Below, one piece after another: positions 37,158 through 47,400 of a stretch of 64,000 nucleotides of DNA. Below the pieces are notes generated by a model, which had not been told where the DNA came from, did not search any database, and saw only the letters and a program-made list of their open reading frames with translations. Positions within the stretch are counted from its first letter, which is position 1. Each line of letters begins with the position of its first letter. The DNA lies in NCBI GenBank assembly GCA_002426195.1, contig DIOT01000030.1, forward strand, positions 124,001 through 188,000, in the 5' to 3' direction. This stretch comes from Bacteroidales bacterium UBA5507. GTDB lineage: Bacteria; Bacteroidota; Bacteroidia; Bacteroidales; Lentimicrobiaceae. A program made the position numbers and the translations under genes.

Positions 37158-39242
37158 ATGTTTAGAGTCAGAAGAATTATTCTCTTCGTTTATTACATTA
37201 TAAATCCTTCAATAATTCTGGGTCAAGAGGTTGACAGTCTGTCACTAAGAAAAGCACTTGAACCGATTGAAATAATTGCATATTTCAATCAGCAACCACT
37301 TTTAGGAATAACATCTTCAGCACAGTTAATTTCCGCCAGGAAAATTGAAATCCAGCAAACCACAACACTACTGCCTGCTTTAAACAGTGTTCCAGGAATA
37401 CGAATGGAAGAGCGCTCAACTGGCAGCTACCGTCTTTCTATAAGAGGAAGTTTAATCCGCTCACCATTTGGTGTCCGTAACATCAAAATATACATGGATG
37501 AATTTCCACTAACCGATGCAGGTGGCAATACATATATTAATCTAATAGATCCAGTTTCAATAAATAGTATTCACATCATGAAGGGACCTGATGGTTCTCT
37601 CTATGGTGCAAACTCTGGAGGTGTAATAAGAATGCAGCCCAATGGACTTAATGTGTTAAGAAATCAAATAAGTCTATTATTGAACTTTGGATCCTTTGGA
37701 TTGATCCAGCAGCATATATCTGTTCAAAAAAAATTAAATGATAAGTATTCCTTTTCGATCGACCAGTCTTTTACAAGCAATAACGGTTACCGAGAAAACT
37801 CTTCATTAAAAAAGAAAACATTTCAGACTGCTCACAAATATGAATATTCAAAGAAGAACCAAATGCGGTTTATTATATTATTCACCGATATTGATTATCT
37901 TACTCCTGGAGGTCTCACCAAAAACGAGATGTATGAAAATCCAAGAATGTCTCGACCTGGAAGCGATTCAATTCTATCGGCTAAAGAACAAAAAGCCGGA
38001 GTGACCAATAAAACTCTTTTCGGAGGAATTGTCCATGAGGCTAACTTCACGAATAAAGTATTACACTCATTTAGCATATTTGGTTCATACACTAATTTCG
38101 AGAATTCATTTATTTCGAATTATGAAATCAGAAAAGAGAAAAACCTTGGGGTTAGAACATGGTTATCATTTAAAGACACAGTTTTATCGGGTATCCGTTT
38201 GCAGATTCAATTAGGACTTGAGGGACAAAAAGGATGGAACAGTATTAATAATTTCTATAATGATCATGGACATGCTACAAAACCCCAAGCATTTGATGAT
38301 TTGGATAATTCCTATCTCAGTTACTTTATACGTACTATGGTTAAGTTGTATGATAAACTAACAATTGAAACCTCCTTAGGGCTGAATTCAGCAGAAATAC
38401 TCTATACCCAAATGTATCCGATTATTCCTATTCCAAGTGGTCGTATTTTATTCGATGATATTTTAATGCCCAGAATTGCAGCGTCCTACCTAGTTAATAA
38501 CACTATCGCCATCCGCGGTTCGGTATCTAAAGGATACTCACTACCAACAATATCTGAAATACGTTCATCTGACAAATCCATTAACACTTACCTTAAACCT
38601 GAAGAAGGAATTAATTATGAAGTAGGGTTACGTTTAGAAATGAACAATGGAAGATTGATAGGGGATCTTAGCTACTATCATTACAAGATGAATAATGGAA
38701 TTGTAAGACAAGTTCGAGAAAGTGGCGATGAACATTATATCAATGCTGGAGTGATAAAACAAAGAAGTATAGAAGCTTCTGGTTCGGCCGATCTGTTGAT
38801 GTATCAAAATAAAGGATTACTTCGGGCTTTGAATTATCAAACTTCATTTACATACAACAACTTCAAATTTGAGAAATATAGGGTAAACGGTAATGATTTT
38901 ACTAATAACAGAGTAACCGGTGTACCTGATTTTATATGGATTAACACATTGCTTTTGACATTCCCATTACAACTCGGACTTAACATTTCACAAAACTATA
39001 CTTCATCAACACCACTAAACGATGCAAACACTTTCTATTCAAAGAAGTTTCATCTAATACAACTTAAAGCAATCTGGAACCATCAAATTTTTAAAACTCT
39101 TCAAATTCAATTATTCATAGGTATCGACAATTTACTAGACGAGAAGTATAGTTTAGGAAACGATATTAATGCATTTGGACATCGATTTTACAATCCAGCT
39201 CCAGAGCGAAACTATTACGGAGGACTAAAAATGAGGTTTTGA
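37158..39242 (+). CDS. TonB-dependent receptor, YncD/PqqU-like
   Basis: 694 residues with signal peptide, no N-terminal carboxypeptidase-like domain, a TonB-box-like EPIEIIAYF, plug (LSIRGSLIRSPFGVRNIKIY, GPDGSLYGANSGGVI) and barrel ending GLKMRF. Compared from memory with E. coli YncD (PqqU, the PQQ receptor), several places match: LSIRG..RS..G+R.I++Y+D, the PGGLTK segment with NP a few residues later, and a C-terminal F.Y.P.P.RNY..G. The PQQ-dehydrogenase gene lies directly upstream, which fits import of PQQ. Substrate assignment is inference; the receptor class is firm. Confidence 0.88.
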   Translation: MFRVRRIILFVYYIINPSIILGQEVDSLSLRKALEPIEIIAYFNQQPLLGITSSAQLISARKIEIQQTTTLLPALNSVPGIRMEERSTGSYRLSIRGSLIRSPFGVRNIKIYMDEFPLTDAGGNTYINLIDPVSINSIHIMKGPDGSLYGANSGGVIRMQPNGLNVLRNQISLLLNFGSFGLIQQHISVQKKLNDKYSFSIDQSFTSNNGYRENSSLKKKTFQTAHKYEYSKKNQMRFIILFTDIDYLTPGGLTKNEMYENPRMSRPGSDSILSAKEQKAGVTNKTLFGGIVHEANFTNKVLHSFSIFGSYTNFENSFISNYEIRKEKNLGVRTWLSFKDTVLSGIRLQIQLGLEGQKGWNSINNFYNDHGHATKPQAFDDLDNSYLSYFIRTMVKLYDKLTIETSLGLNSAEILYTQMYPIIPIPSGRILFDDILMPRIAASYLVNNTIAIRGSVSKGYSLPTISEIRSSDKSINTYLKPEEGINYEVGLRLEMNNGRLIGDLSYYHYKMNNGIVRQVRESGDEHYINAGVIKQRSIEASGSADLLMYQNKGLLRALNYQTSFTYNNFKFEKYRVNGNDFTNNRVTGVPDFIWINTLLLTFPLQLGLNISQNYTSSTPLNDANTFYSKKFHLIQLKAIWNHQIFKTLQIQLFIGIDNLLDEKYSLGNDINAFGHRFYNPAPERNYYGGLKMRF

Positions 39243-39340
39243 AATCAAAAAGACACAATAAATAACTGACTACAAACAGTATTGATTTACTGCCTGTTGC
39301 GCAATTTGATTTAAGGTGCAATTAAATAAAATCATTCTAT

Positions 39341-39362
39341 TTTAGGTATACTTGTACCTAAA
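39341..39362 (+). promoter_or_regulatory. 22-base palindrome upstream of hcp (predicted activator site)
   Basis: Perfect arms TTTAGGTA and TACCTAAA with a six-base spacer (TACTTG). It ends 3 bases before the -33 TTG of the hcp promoter, the position expected for a CRP/FNR-type activator or repressor. A nitrosative-stress regulator such as HcpR is a natural candidate, but no such gene is in the window. Confidence 0.65.
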
Positions 39363-39365
39363 CTC

Positions 39366-39396
39366 TTGTATAATCAATTTTAACTTTATACTTTTG
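39366..39396 (+). promoter_or_regulatory. promoter of hcp
   Basis: TTG at 39366-39368, a 20-base spacer, then TACTTTTG at 39389-39396 (full TAnnTTTG). This is the best-formed Bacteroidota-type promoter in the window; transcription should start near 39403. Confidence 0.68.
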
Positions 39397-39435
39397 CTTC
39401 GATATTCAACAACTAATTTAAAACGTAACATTATC

Positions 39436-41109
39436 ATGAGCTTATTTTGTTATCAGTGTCAGGAAGCAGCCAAAGGAACAGGATGCTCCGCCAATCGTGG
39501 TGTTTGTGGAATTGATGAGCCAACCATCAATTTCCAGGACTTAAACGTTCATCTGCTAAAAGGGATGTCATTCTTTGCAACCAGGGCAGCGGCAAAGGAT
39601 TTACCGGTTAACTCTGCAGCTCATACGGCCATCAGAGTATTATTTTCCACAATTACAAATGCAAATTTCGACAAAAACTTCTTTTATGGACAAATTAAAG
39701 AAACCATTAGGATGCGTGATCAATTGCGCGCCAGTCTAGAGAATGTAGGAGTTGTATTTAATGATACTGATCTCAAATTCGCTTGCAAATGGTCACCAAT
39801 GGATGACTCCGGAATCGAATCAACCGCCTTTACAATTGATCCGCGTATTGATGCGCCGACCGAAGATACCCGTTCATTGCGTGCACTTGCACTTTACGGT
39901 CTCAAAGGCATGGCGGCTTATGCGGAACATGCTCTTAATCTAGGCTTTGAAAATGAAGCTGTGAACCTTCACATTTTAAAAACACTTGATTACCTACTAA
40001 CAGATGACGACGATCTGAATACTCATATAAACATTGTACTGGAAACAGGAAAATTTGGTGTTGAGGTTATGGCTCTTCTTGACAAGGCAAATACCACAAC
40101 GTACGGTAATCCAGAAATTACACAAGTAAACATTGGTGTAAGAAACAACCCAGGAATCCTTGTTAGTGGTCACGATCTAAAGGATCTTGAAGAATTACTC
40201 GAGCAAACTAAAAATACAGGTGTTGATGTGTATACACACAGCGAAATGCTTCCTGCGCATTACTATCCAGCATTCCGCAAATATTCAAATTTTGTAGGAA
40301 ACTATGGCAATGCATGGTGGAAACAAAAGGAAGAGTTCCAGACTTTCAATGGACCTATCCTATTTACTACCAACTGCCTAGTTCCGCCTTCATCAACCAG
40401 TAATTACTCAGATAAAGTGTACACAACCGGCGCAGTGGGATTCCCAGGATTCAAATATATCAAAGAACGCAAACCTGGTCAGCAGAAAGATTTCACTGAA
40501 ATAATTGAGCACGCTAAAATGTGTCAGCCACCATCCGAAATTGAAAGTGGATTTATAACAGGAGGATTTGCTCATAACCAAGTAATCGCTTTGGCAGACA
40601 AAATTGTTGAAGCAGTAAAATCAGGAGCCATAAGGAAATTCTTTGTAATGGCCGGTTGCGATGGACGTCATAAAGAACGCAACTATTATTCAGAATTCGC
40701 TCAACAGCTTCCAAATGATACAGTAATTTTAACTGCAGGATGTGCTAAATATCGCTATAACAAACTACCACTAGGAGATATTGGAGGAATCCCACGTGTT
40801 CTGGATGCAGGACAATGTAACGATAGCTATTCTCTCGCAATAATAGCGCTTAAACTGAAAGAAGTATTCGGACTCGATAATATCAATGATCTGCCAATTG
40901 TTTACAATATTGCATGGTATGAACAGAAAGCAGTTATTGTATTATTAGCACTTTTACACCTGGGAGTTAAGAATATACACCTTGGACCTACACTACCAGC
41001 ATTTCTTTCACCAAATGTGACAAAAATTCTTGTTGATACATTTGGAATTGGAACAATCAGCTCAGTTGAAGAAGACATCCACAATATGGCAAACGCTCCA
41101 ACTATATAA
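39436..41109 (+). CDS. hcp: hybrid cluster protein / hydroxylamine reductase
   Basis: 557-residue iron-sulfur enzyme that reduces hydroxylamine in vitro and is thought to detoxify NO in vivo, cytoplasmic. The N-terminal cysteine motif C-x2-C-x8-C-x6-C is in [22 protein letters not shown] (first cluster). Hybrid-cluster ligands appear in [25 protein letters not shown] and the distal glutamate region. ATG 39436 is chosen because it starts directly at MSLFCYQC; the frame upstream is not conserved. It stands alone with its own palindrome, promoter and downstream terminator. Confidence 0.96.
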   Translation: MSLFCYQCQEAAKGTGCSANRGVCGIDEPTINFQDLNVHLLKGMSFFATRAAAKDLPVNSAAHTAIRVLFSTITNANFDKNFFYGQIKETIRMRDQLRASLENVGVVFNDTDLKFACKWSPMDDSGIESTAFTIDPRIDAPTEDTRSLRALALYGLKGMAAYAEHALNLGFENEAVNLHILKTLDYLLTDDDDLNTHINIVLETGKFGVEVMALLDKANTTTYGNPEITQVNIGVRNNPGILVSGHDLKDLEELLEQTKNTGVDVYTHSEMLPAHYYPAFRKYSNFVGNYGNAWWKQKEEFQTFNGPILFTTNCLVPPSSTSNYSDKVYTTGAVGFPGFKYIKERKPGQQKDFTEIIEHAKMCQPPSEIESGFITGGFAHNQVIALADKIVEAVKSGAIRKFFVMAGCDGRHKERNYYSEFAQQLPNDTVILTAGCAKYRYNKLPLGDIGGIPRVLDAGQCNDSYSLAIIALKLKEVFGLDNINDLPIVYNIAWYEQKAVIVLLALLHLGVKNIHLGPTLPAFLSPNVTKILVDTFGIGTISSVEEDIHNMANAPTI

Positions 41110-41139
41110 TAATCAGAATAAGGTTGGCTTTAGCATTAG

Positions 41140-41169
41140 AAAACCCCGCTTTTTAAGTGGGGTTTTTAT
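41140..41169 (+). terminator. intrinsic terminator after hcp
   Basis: Stem AAAACCCCGC / GTGGGGTTTT with one G-U pair and loop TTTTTAA, running into a T-rich tail, 30 bases after the hcp stop. Confidence 0.8.
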
Positions 41170-41196
41170 TCTTATAGGAATTTACAGGATTTTGTC

Positions 41197-41204
41197 TAAT
41201 TTTG
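41197..41204 (+). promoter_or_regulatory. putative -7 box of the sensor kinase gene
   Basis: TAATTTTG matches TAnnTTTG and would put the transcript start near 41211, which fits a translation start at GTG 41231 but not one upstream. Confidence 0.4.
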
Positions 41205-41230
41205 ACCGTCACAATGTTCATTTTTATTCA

Positions 41231-44200
41231 GTGATAAACTACAGGTTACTGATTATTTCAATAATGCTTTTTACTGGAATGCAACTATCAGTTGCACAAA
41301 TTAAACCTGTTATTCATTTCTCTGAAGATGATGGTCTAGCCGATAACTTGGTATGGGATTTACTGTTAGACACCCACAACATCCTTTGGATTGCTACCAA
41401 TAATGGGCTTTCAAAGTTCGATGGAACTTCATTTACTAATCTCTATAAAAAAAATGGATTACCGTCTGACAAGATAGGGGCATTATGTTTGGGTGAAAAT
41501 GATAAATTATATGCCGCTTGCTCTTATGGAGGTATAGTTACGATTGAGGATAATGAGATCAAAAATGAATTGAGATTTTACACCGACAATTCCAAACACA
41601 TATGCAGAACCCTTCACTACAGCAAAAAACACAATCAATTGTTTATAGGTACAGAAAATGGCCTTTACATGCTTATTGATAGCACTTTAATTGAAATTGA
41701 ATATCATAAAGACATATCAATCCGCTCCATAGTACTTTCATTTATTGAAACACCTGCGGGGATCTATTTTAGTGTATTGAAAGGAAAATCGGCTGGTTTA
41801 TATCAACTTGATTATAACCAATATAATCCGCGAAAAACGAAATGTCGTCGTATAGATCCTATACGAAAATTTTCCTTAATCTGGCAAAATGGAAAGTTGC
41901 ATGGCAGTGAGGGTTCAACACTACAGGAATTTACAATAACTAATTCAGGTTTAAGCAAAATTGAATCGCTACCAGATAGCAGTTTTTTTATTTGGAGAAT
42001 GGCTTCATTTAAAAATGGATTACTCTGGCTGGGTGGACTACAAGATGGTCGATTTCCAGGAGGAATCCGACTATATGATCCTAAACAAGGAAAGTTTATT
42101 CCTTTTGACATTCCTGACAACACATGTTCAGTCAACAAAATTCTATTCGATAAAAAATCCGGAGTAACGTGGTTTGGAAGTTCCAACGGGCTTATAGCTT
42201 ATAAAGAATCCCTTTTAGATTATATTAGTCTGAAAGGAGAAAAAATTATTGACAAAGCTTTCATTGGGGACAGTCTGATAATCCTAACAAAAGAGCGGGT
42301 AATTTATCGTAAGAATGAAAGCAATGAAACATTGTTGACTAAAAATCAGATCAAGGCCTATATTGAGTCAAAATACAGAGAAATTGAGAAGAAATATTCT
42401 CCAAAAGAAAGGCAATTGTTTGATTTGAGTCTGAGTCTTGAATTTACTTCCTTGTGGAAGCATAAAAATCAACTTTATATACAAACAAGTTGGGGAGGAG
42501 CACCCATCCCTGAACTGAACAAGTTTATTCCTTGTGGTAATGGTCCTGTTTTTCTTAAAGAGAATTACAATACTGGACAAACTGGTATGTATGCTGCAAC
42601 TAATTATACACCAGTTTCCTACCTACCAGACATAAATAAACCTAATGAATTTATAGAACTTGAAAGCACACCAAATATTGATTATAAAATTACTAGTGTG
42701 CTTGAATACAATAATGTACTATACTTTGCCTCACAATTCAATGGACTACTTACAATTAATGAAGAGAAGATCTCAAGACTAAATTCAGAAAATTCTTCAC
42801 TCGGAAATAGTATTATCGGAATGGATGTCGGTCCGGGTGGTGAGATTGTTTGCCTTACCGGTAATAACCACATATATAGAGTAGAGTACATAAAAGAACC
42901 CAAAATCATTGGTGAACTTGATATTGATAAGATGGGAGTTGTAGGCGATATAATCAAATGGCTTAAATTTTCAGGTCAACACCTTTACATAGGCACAAAT
43001 GCGGGTTTGAATATAATTGAATCTGAAGGCATAAAGTGCACAAATGCAGACAACTGGTACAAACATGCTAATGTTGCTAAGTTCTACAATCATAATAATG
43101 GGTATAGTTTTATATCCGCAGGGCATCCAATTCTAGATCCCTGCGGCAATTTAGTCGTTCATACAAACGATGAAATTATTAGAATTAAAACTGATACAAT
43201 TGCAAATACAGAGCCCACTATAAATATTTATAATCTTAGTATAAATGATAATATTATAAATATATCAGACATTGCTGGAAAGATTATGCCTTACTCTACG
43301 CAGCAGATTTCATTTAATTTCAGAGGAATAAGGTACCCTTCAGCCAGGAACTTAAAATATCGGTACAACATCAATAACGAAGGTTGGAATCAGGGCAATC
43401 AAATCATCTTTCAGTCAATTAGACCAGGAGAATACTTTATCACTCTTGAGATGCTCGACCTTGAGAATAACAAGCTCATTCAAAGAAATTTATCCTTTTC
43501 AATTGCAGCACCATTTTGGAACACATGGTGGTTTGGTTTGGTAACATTAACTATTGCTATTATTTTGGCATATGGGCTATTCAGATTAAGGTATAATCGA
43601 ATCCGTGAAAGAGAAATGGAAAAATCACGACTTGTAATGGAAAATTCAGAGTTACAGTTAAGGTCACTTCAGTTTCAAATGAATCCTCACTTTCTATTTA
43701 ATGCTTTAACTTCATTACAGTCGTCTATTTTAAGAGGGAATATTAATGAATCACTCGATTACCTCAATAACGTTTCGTCCATAATACGTACAAACCTATC
43801 CAATGCTGGGAAGGATTATGTGTTGGTCGCTGAAGAGATAGAATTTCTACAGAAGTATATAAAAATGGAACTGGTGAGATTTGAAGGGAAACTTAAGATT
43901 GAACTTAAAAATGAATCAAATGTTTGTCATCTCCTTATGCCTCCAATGATCATTCAACCTCTAATTGAAAATTCAATAAAGCATTCTATTAATCCGCAAC
44001 TTGGCACAGGGCAAATATGGGTTGAATTCAAAAAGATAAATGAAACACTTCAAATAACTGTTAAAGATAACGGAATTGGAAGAGCAGCCTCTCAATCAAA
44101 GAACATTAGCCAACATGAGCACTTTGGTCTGTCAACCATAGGGAAAAGACTTGAATTACTGAACTGCCTTGATCAAACAGGATTGAATACAATTAAAATT

Positions 44201-44299
44201 ACTGACCTTAATGAATCTAATAATTACATAAAAGATAATAATAGTCCTGCTGTAACAGGGACAGTTGTAACAATAAACCTTTCGCTCAAGTGGAGATAA
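41231..44299 (+). CDS. beta-propeller sensor histidine kinase (LytS/YehU type)
   Basis: 1022 residues from GTG 41231, which gives a clean signal peptide (INYRLLIISIMLFTGMQLSVAQ); ATG 41264 is the alternative. The periplasmic part is a two-component-regulator propeller (blade motif ILWIATNNGLSKFDG near the N-terminus) ending in a Y_Y_Y-type domain, then one membrane helix (WFGLVTLTIAIILAYGLF). The cytoplasmic His-kinase domain has phosphoacceptor His820 in NPHFLFNAL, the N box IENSIKHS and DNGIGR with FGLSTIGKRLELLN. The family senses cell-surface or sugar signals. The partner LytTR regulator is not next door. Confidence 0.9.
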   Translation: MINYRLLIISIMLFTGMQLSVAQIKPVIHFSEDDGLADNLVWDLLLDTHNILWIATNNGLSKFDGTSFTNLYKKNGLPSDKIGALCLGENDKLYAACSYGGIVTIEDNEIKNELRFYTDNSKHICRTLHYSKKHNQLFIGTENGLYMLIDSTLIEIEYHKDISIRSIVLSFIETPAGIYFSVLKGKSAGLYQLDYNQYNPRKTKCRRIDPIRKFSLIWQNGKLHGSEGSTLQEFTITNSGLSKIESLPDSSFFIWRMASFKNGLLWLGGLQDGRFPGGIRLYDPKQGKFIPFDIPDNTCSVNKILFDKKSGVTWFGSSNGLIAYKESLLDYISLKGEKIIDKAFIGDSLIILTKERVIYRKNESNETLLTKNQIKAYIESKYREIEKKYSPKERQLFDLSLSLEFTSLWKHKNQLYIQTSWGGAPIPELNKFIPCGNGPVFLKENYNTGQTGMYAATNYTPVSYLPDINKPNEFIELESTPNIDYKITSVLEYNNVLYFASQFNGLLTINEEKISRLNSENSSLGNSIIGMDVGPGGEIVCLTGNNHIYRVEYIKEPKIIGELDIDKMGVVGDIIKWLKFSGQHLYIGTNAGLNIIESEGIKCTNADNWYKHANVAKFYNHNNGYSFISAGHPILDPCGNLVVHTNDEIIRIKTDTIANTEPTINIYNLSINDNIINISDIAGKIMPYSTQQISFNFRGIRYPSARNLKYRYNINNEGWNQGNQIIFQSIRPGEYFITLEMLDLENNKLIQRNLSFSIAAPFWNTWWFGLVTLTIAIILAYGLFRLRYNRIREREMEKSRLVMENSELQLRSLQFQMNPHFLFNALTSLQSSILRGNINESLDYLNNVSSIIRTNLSNAGKDYVLVAEEIEFLQKYIKMELVRFEGKLKIELKNESNVCHLLMPPMIIQPLIENSIKHSINPQLGTGQIWVEFKKINETLQITVKDNGIGRAASQSKNISQHEHFGLSTIGKRLELLNCLDQTGLNTIKITDLNESNNYIKDNNSPAVTGTVVTINLSLKWR

Positions 44300-44418
44300 T
44301 TAGCATTGTTTCCATATCACCCAGGTAGTTTATTAATGTAGACCATTCATTAAGTAAAGAACAAACTAGTATATACTTTCTTGAAATGGAGAGGGTACAA
44401 AATTAATGTACTTTAGTA

Positions 44419-44499
44419 TTAATACTTTGACTGATTTATTTCCGGATTCACAATCTCTGTTGAAGTAGGAAAAGGTATCCGATTGGTGAAGGTTAACAT
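44419..44499 (-). pseudogene. short ORF resembling a SusD/RagB C-terminal tail
   Basis: Immediately after the mfd stop (TGAATG), ATG 44499 opens a 26-residue frame containing TNRIPFPTSTEIVNPEINQS and ending at TAA 44419. The pattern P-x-P-x(4)-E-I-x-N-P-x(3)-Q is that of SusD/RagB C-termini. No upstream SusD sequence remains, since mfd occupies it. It may be a relic of a lost nutrient-binding lipoprotein or chance. Nothing else is seen in 44300-44418. Confidence 0.3.
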
Positions 44500-47400
44500 T
44501 CATTTCGAGATCATTTCTTCTAACGGAATAAGTACCTGGATTGCATCTGAGACATTAGTGATGTCCTTGAATGTTAAACTAAGTTTATCATTAACTTCTT
44601 TCATTCTAACTGTTTTATGATAAACTTGAATAAATTGAAGAACACTTGTAAAGATTTCACTTTGATAGAATGGAGATTCCTTATCTGTTACGAACGTAGC
44701 AGTCATAACATTATTTTTAAGTGAAATCTTCTCGAATCCAAGACTCCGTGCGGTACGTCTTAGACGGATTGTATTAATCAAATCCTGAGCTTGAGGTGGA
44801 ATTGGTCCAAATCGATCAATCAACCTTTCCTGATAAGCGTGTAGTTCATCTTCAACATCGAGACTATCAAGTTCTTTATACAAGCTAAGTCTCTCAGTAA
44901 TATTGGACACGTACCTGTCTGGAAGCATAATTTCAAGGTCGGTTTCAATAAGACACTCTCTCACAAACGCCCTCTTTACTGGTTCTTCATAAAGCCCTTT
45001 GAAATCAGTATTCCGAAGTTCCATTACAGCTTCATCAAGTATCTTTTGGTACATTTCAAATCCTATTTCAGAAATAAAACCACTCTGCTCAGCACCAAGA
45101 ATATTGCCGGCTCCTCTGATATCAAGATCTCTCATAGCGATATTAAATCCACTTCCCAGAGCTGAAAATTCCTCAATAGCTTTTAGACGCTTGCGTGCTT
45201 CATCTGTAAGAACCGAGACAGGAGGAGCCAACAAGTAACAGAATGCCTTTTTGTTAGTACGACCCACTCTACCTCTTAACTGATGAAGGTCACTAAGTCC
45301 ATGATTGTGTGCATCATTGATTATTATAGTATTGACATTTGGTATATCGAGACCCGATTCAATAATAGTTGTTGCTATAAGCACATCATAGTTGCCTTCA
45401 ACAAAGTCAAGCATCACCTTTTCAAGCTTATGCCCTTCCATTTGGCCATGTCCAATGGCTATTCGGGCATCAGGTACAAGTCTTTGGATCATCCCTGCCA
45501 CTTCAATAATATTCTTGACCCTATTATTGACAAAGAAGACTTGGCCTCCACGTGAAAGTTCATAATGAATTGCATCCCTGATGATTTCCTCATTAAATGG
45601 GTGTAACTCTGTCTGTACCGGATATCGATTAGCAGGTGGAGTATTTAATATACTAAGATCCCTGGCTCCCATTAGAGAGAACTGTAAAGTCCGGGGTATC
45701 GGGGTTGCAGTGAGTGTTAATGTATCAACATTAACTTTCATTTGTTTCAATTTTTCTTTAGTAGCAACTCCAAACTTCTGTTCTTCATCTATAATCATCA
45801 ATCCGAGGTCGCGAAACTTTATATCCTTACTGACAATACGATGTGTTCCAATAAGTATATCGATTTTACCTCCTTCGAGTTTTTTAATAGTCTCTTTCTG
45901 CTGTATAGTATTCTTGAATCTATTTAGGTAATCTATAGATACCGGAAATTCTTTCAATCTCTCCCTGAAAGTCTGATAATGCTGCAATGCTAATATCGTT
46001 GTTGGAACCAAAACAGCCACCTGTTTGCCATCGCTCACAGCTTTAAATGCAGCCCTTATAGCAATTTCAGTCTTCCCGAATCCTACATCTCCACAAACAA
46101 GTCTGTCCATTGGATAGGTTTTCTCCATATCCCTTTTTACATCTGCAGTTGCTTTTACCTGATCAGGTGTATCCTCATAAATGAAAGATGCTTCAAGCTC
46201 GTGCTGCATATAATTGTCAGGAGGATAGCGATGTCCTTCGGAAGCTTTTCGCTCCGCATATAATTTAATCAAGTCTTTGGCAATATCTTTAACTCTTTGC
46301 TTGGTTTTGCTTTTTAACCTGTTCCAAGCATTAGAGCCAAGCTTGTTAAGTGAAGGGGCTGTTCCTTCTTTACCAACGTACTTCGAAATTCTGTGTAACG
46401 AGTGGATACTGACATAAAGGATGTCGTTATTTTGATAAATAAGCCTTATTGCCTCCTGCTGCTTACCGTTATTATCAATTTTTTCAAGACCATCAAACCT
46501 TCCAATACCATGATCTATATGTGTTACATAATCTCCCGGCTGAAGATCATAGATCTCCTTTAGGGTAATTGCTTCTTTACCTGCAAATCCATCCCTAATC
46601 CGGAATTTATGGTATCTCTCAAATATCTGATGATCAGTATAACAAGCAAGTTTTGTATTGAAATCTACAAAGCCTTCATGTAACGACAAGTCAATGATAT
46701 TGATATCAAGTTTAGAGATATTACGACTGGATTTCAGGTCCTTAAGTATCGATTGAATTCGCTCTGTTTGTTTTGAATTATCAGATACAATCAGATTCTT
46801 TATTCCGGATTTACTGTTGTCGATTACATTCTGTACCAGAAGGTCGAAATTCTTATTAAATGAAGGCTGAGGTAGAGTGTTGAATACTAAATTAACATTT
46901 AATTTAAAAAATACCTGTGAACCGAATTCGATGACCTTATGGTTTACTATATCCTTTTGAAGGTCGGCAGAATTTATGAACAACTCATGAGGCTCAAGGT
47001 GCTTTATATCGCCCGTAAGTTCATTAAACGCTCTTTCTGCTTTTTCGTATTCTTTATTTATCTTATCGAGAGAAAAAGAGAAATCCTTTATCCAGACCAC
47101 TGCACTATCATCGAAATATTTCAAAAAAGACTGTCGGGTTTCTAATACAGTTCTGTCCTGTACATTAGGAGAGATTGTTATGTGGGTTAATTTGTCAATG
47201 GACAGTTGTGTAGCCGGGTCGAATGTTCTAATTGATTCAATGTCGTCACCAAAGAATTCAATACGAAATGGACGATCGTTTGTAAAAGAAAAGACGTCAA
47301 CGATACCCCCTCTTATGGAGAATTGCCCTGGCTCAACAACAAATTGCACATTTGTAAAACCATACTCCTGTAGGATATCAGTTAGAAAATCAACTGATAG

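Noticed and set aside
44415..44426. Palindrome AGTATTAATACT
   Set aside because: Short AT-rich dyad in an AT-rich region, overlapping the SusD-like tail; no promoter context.
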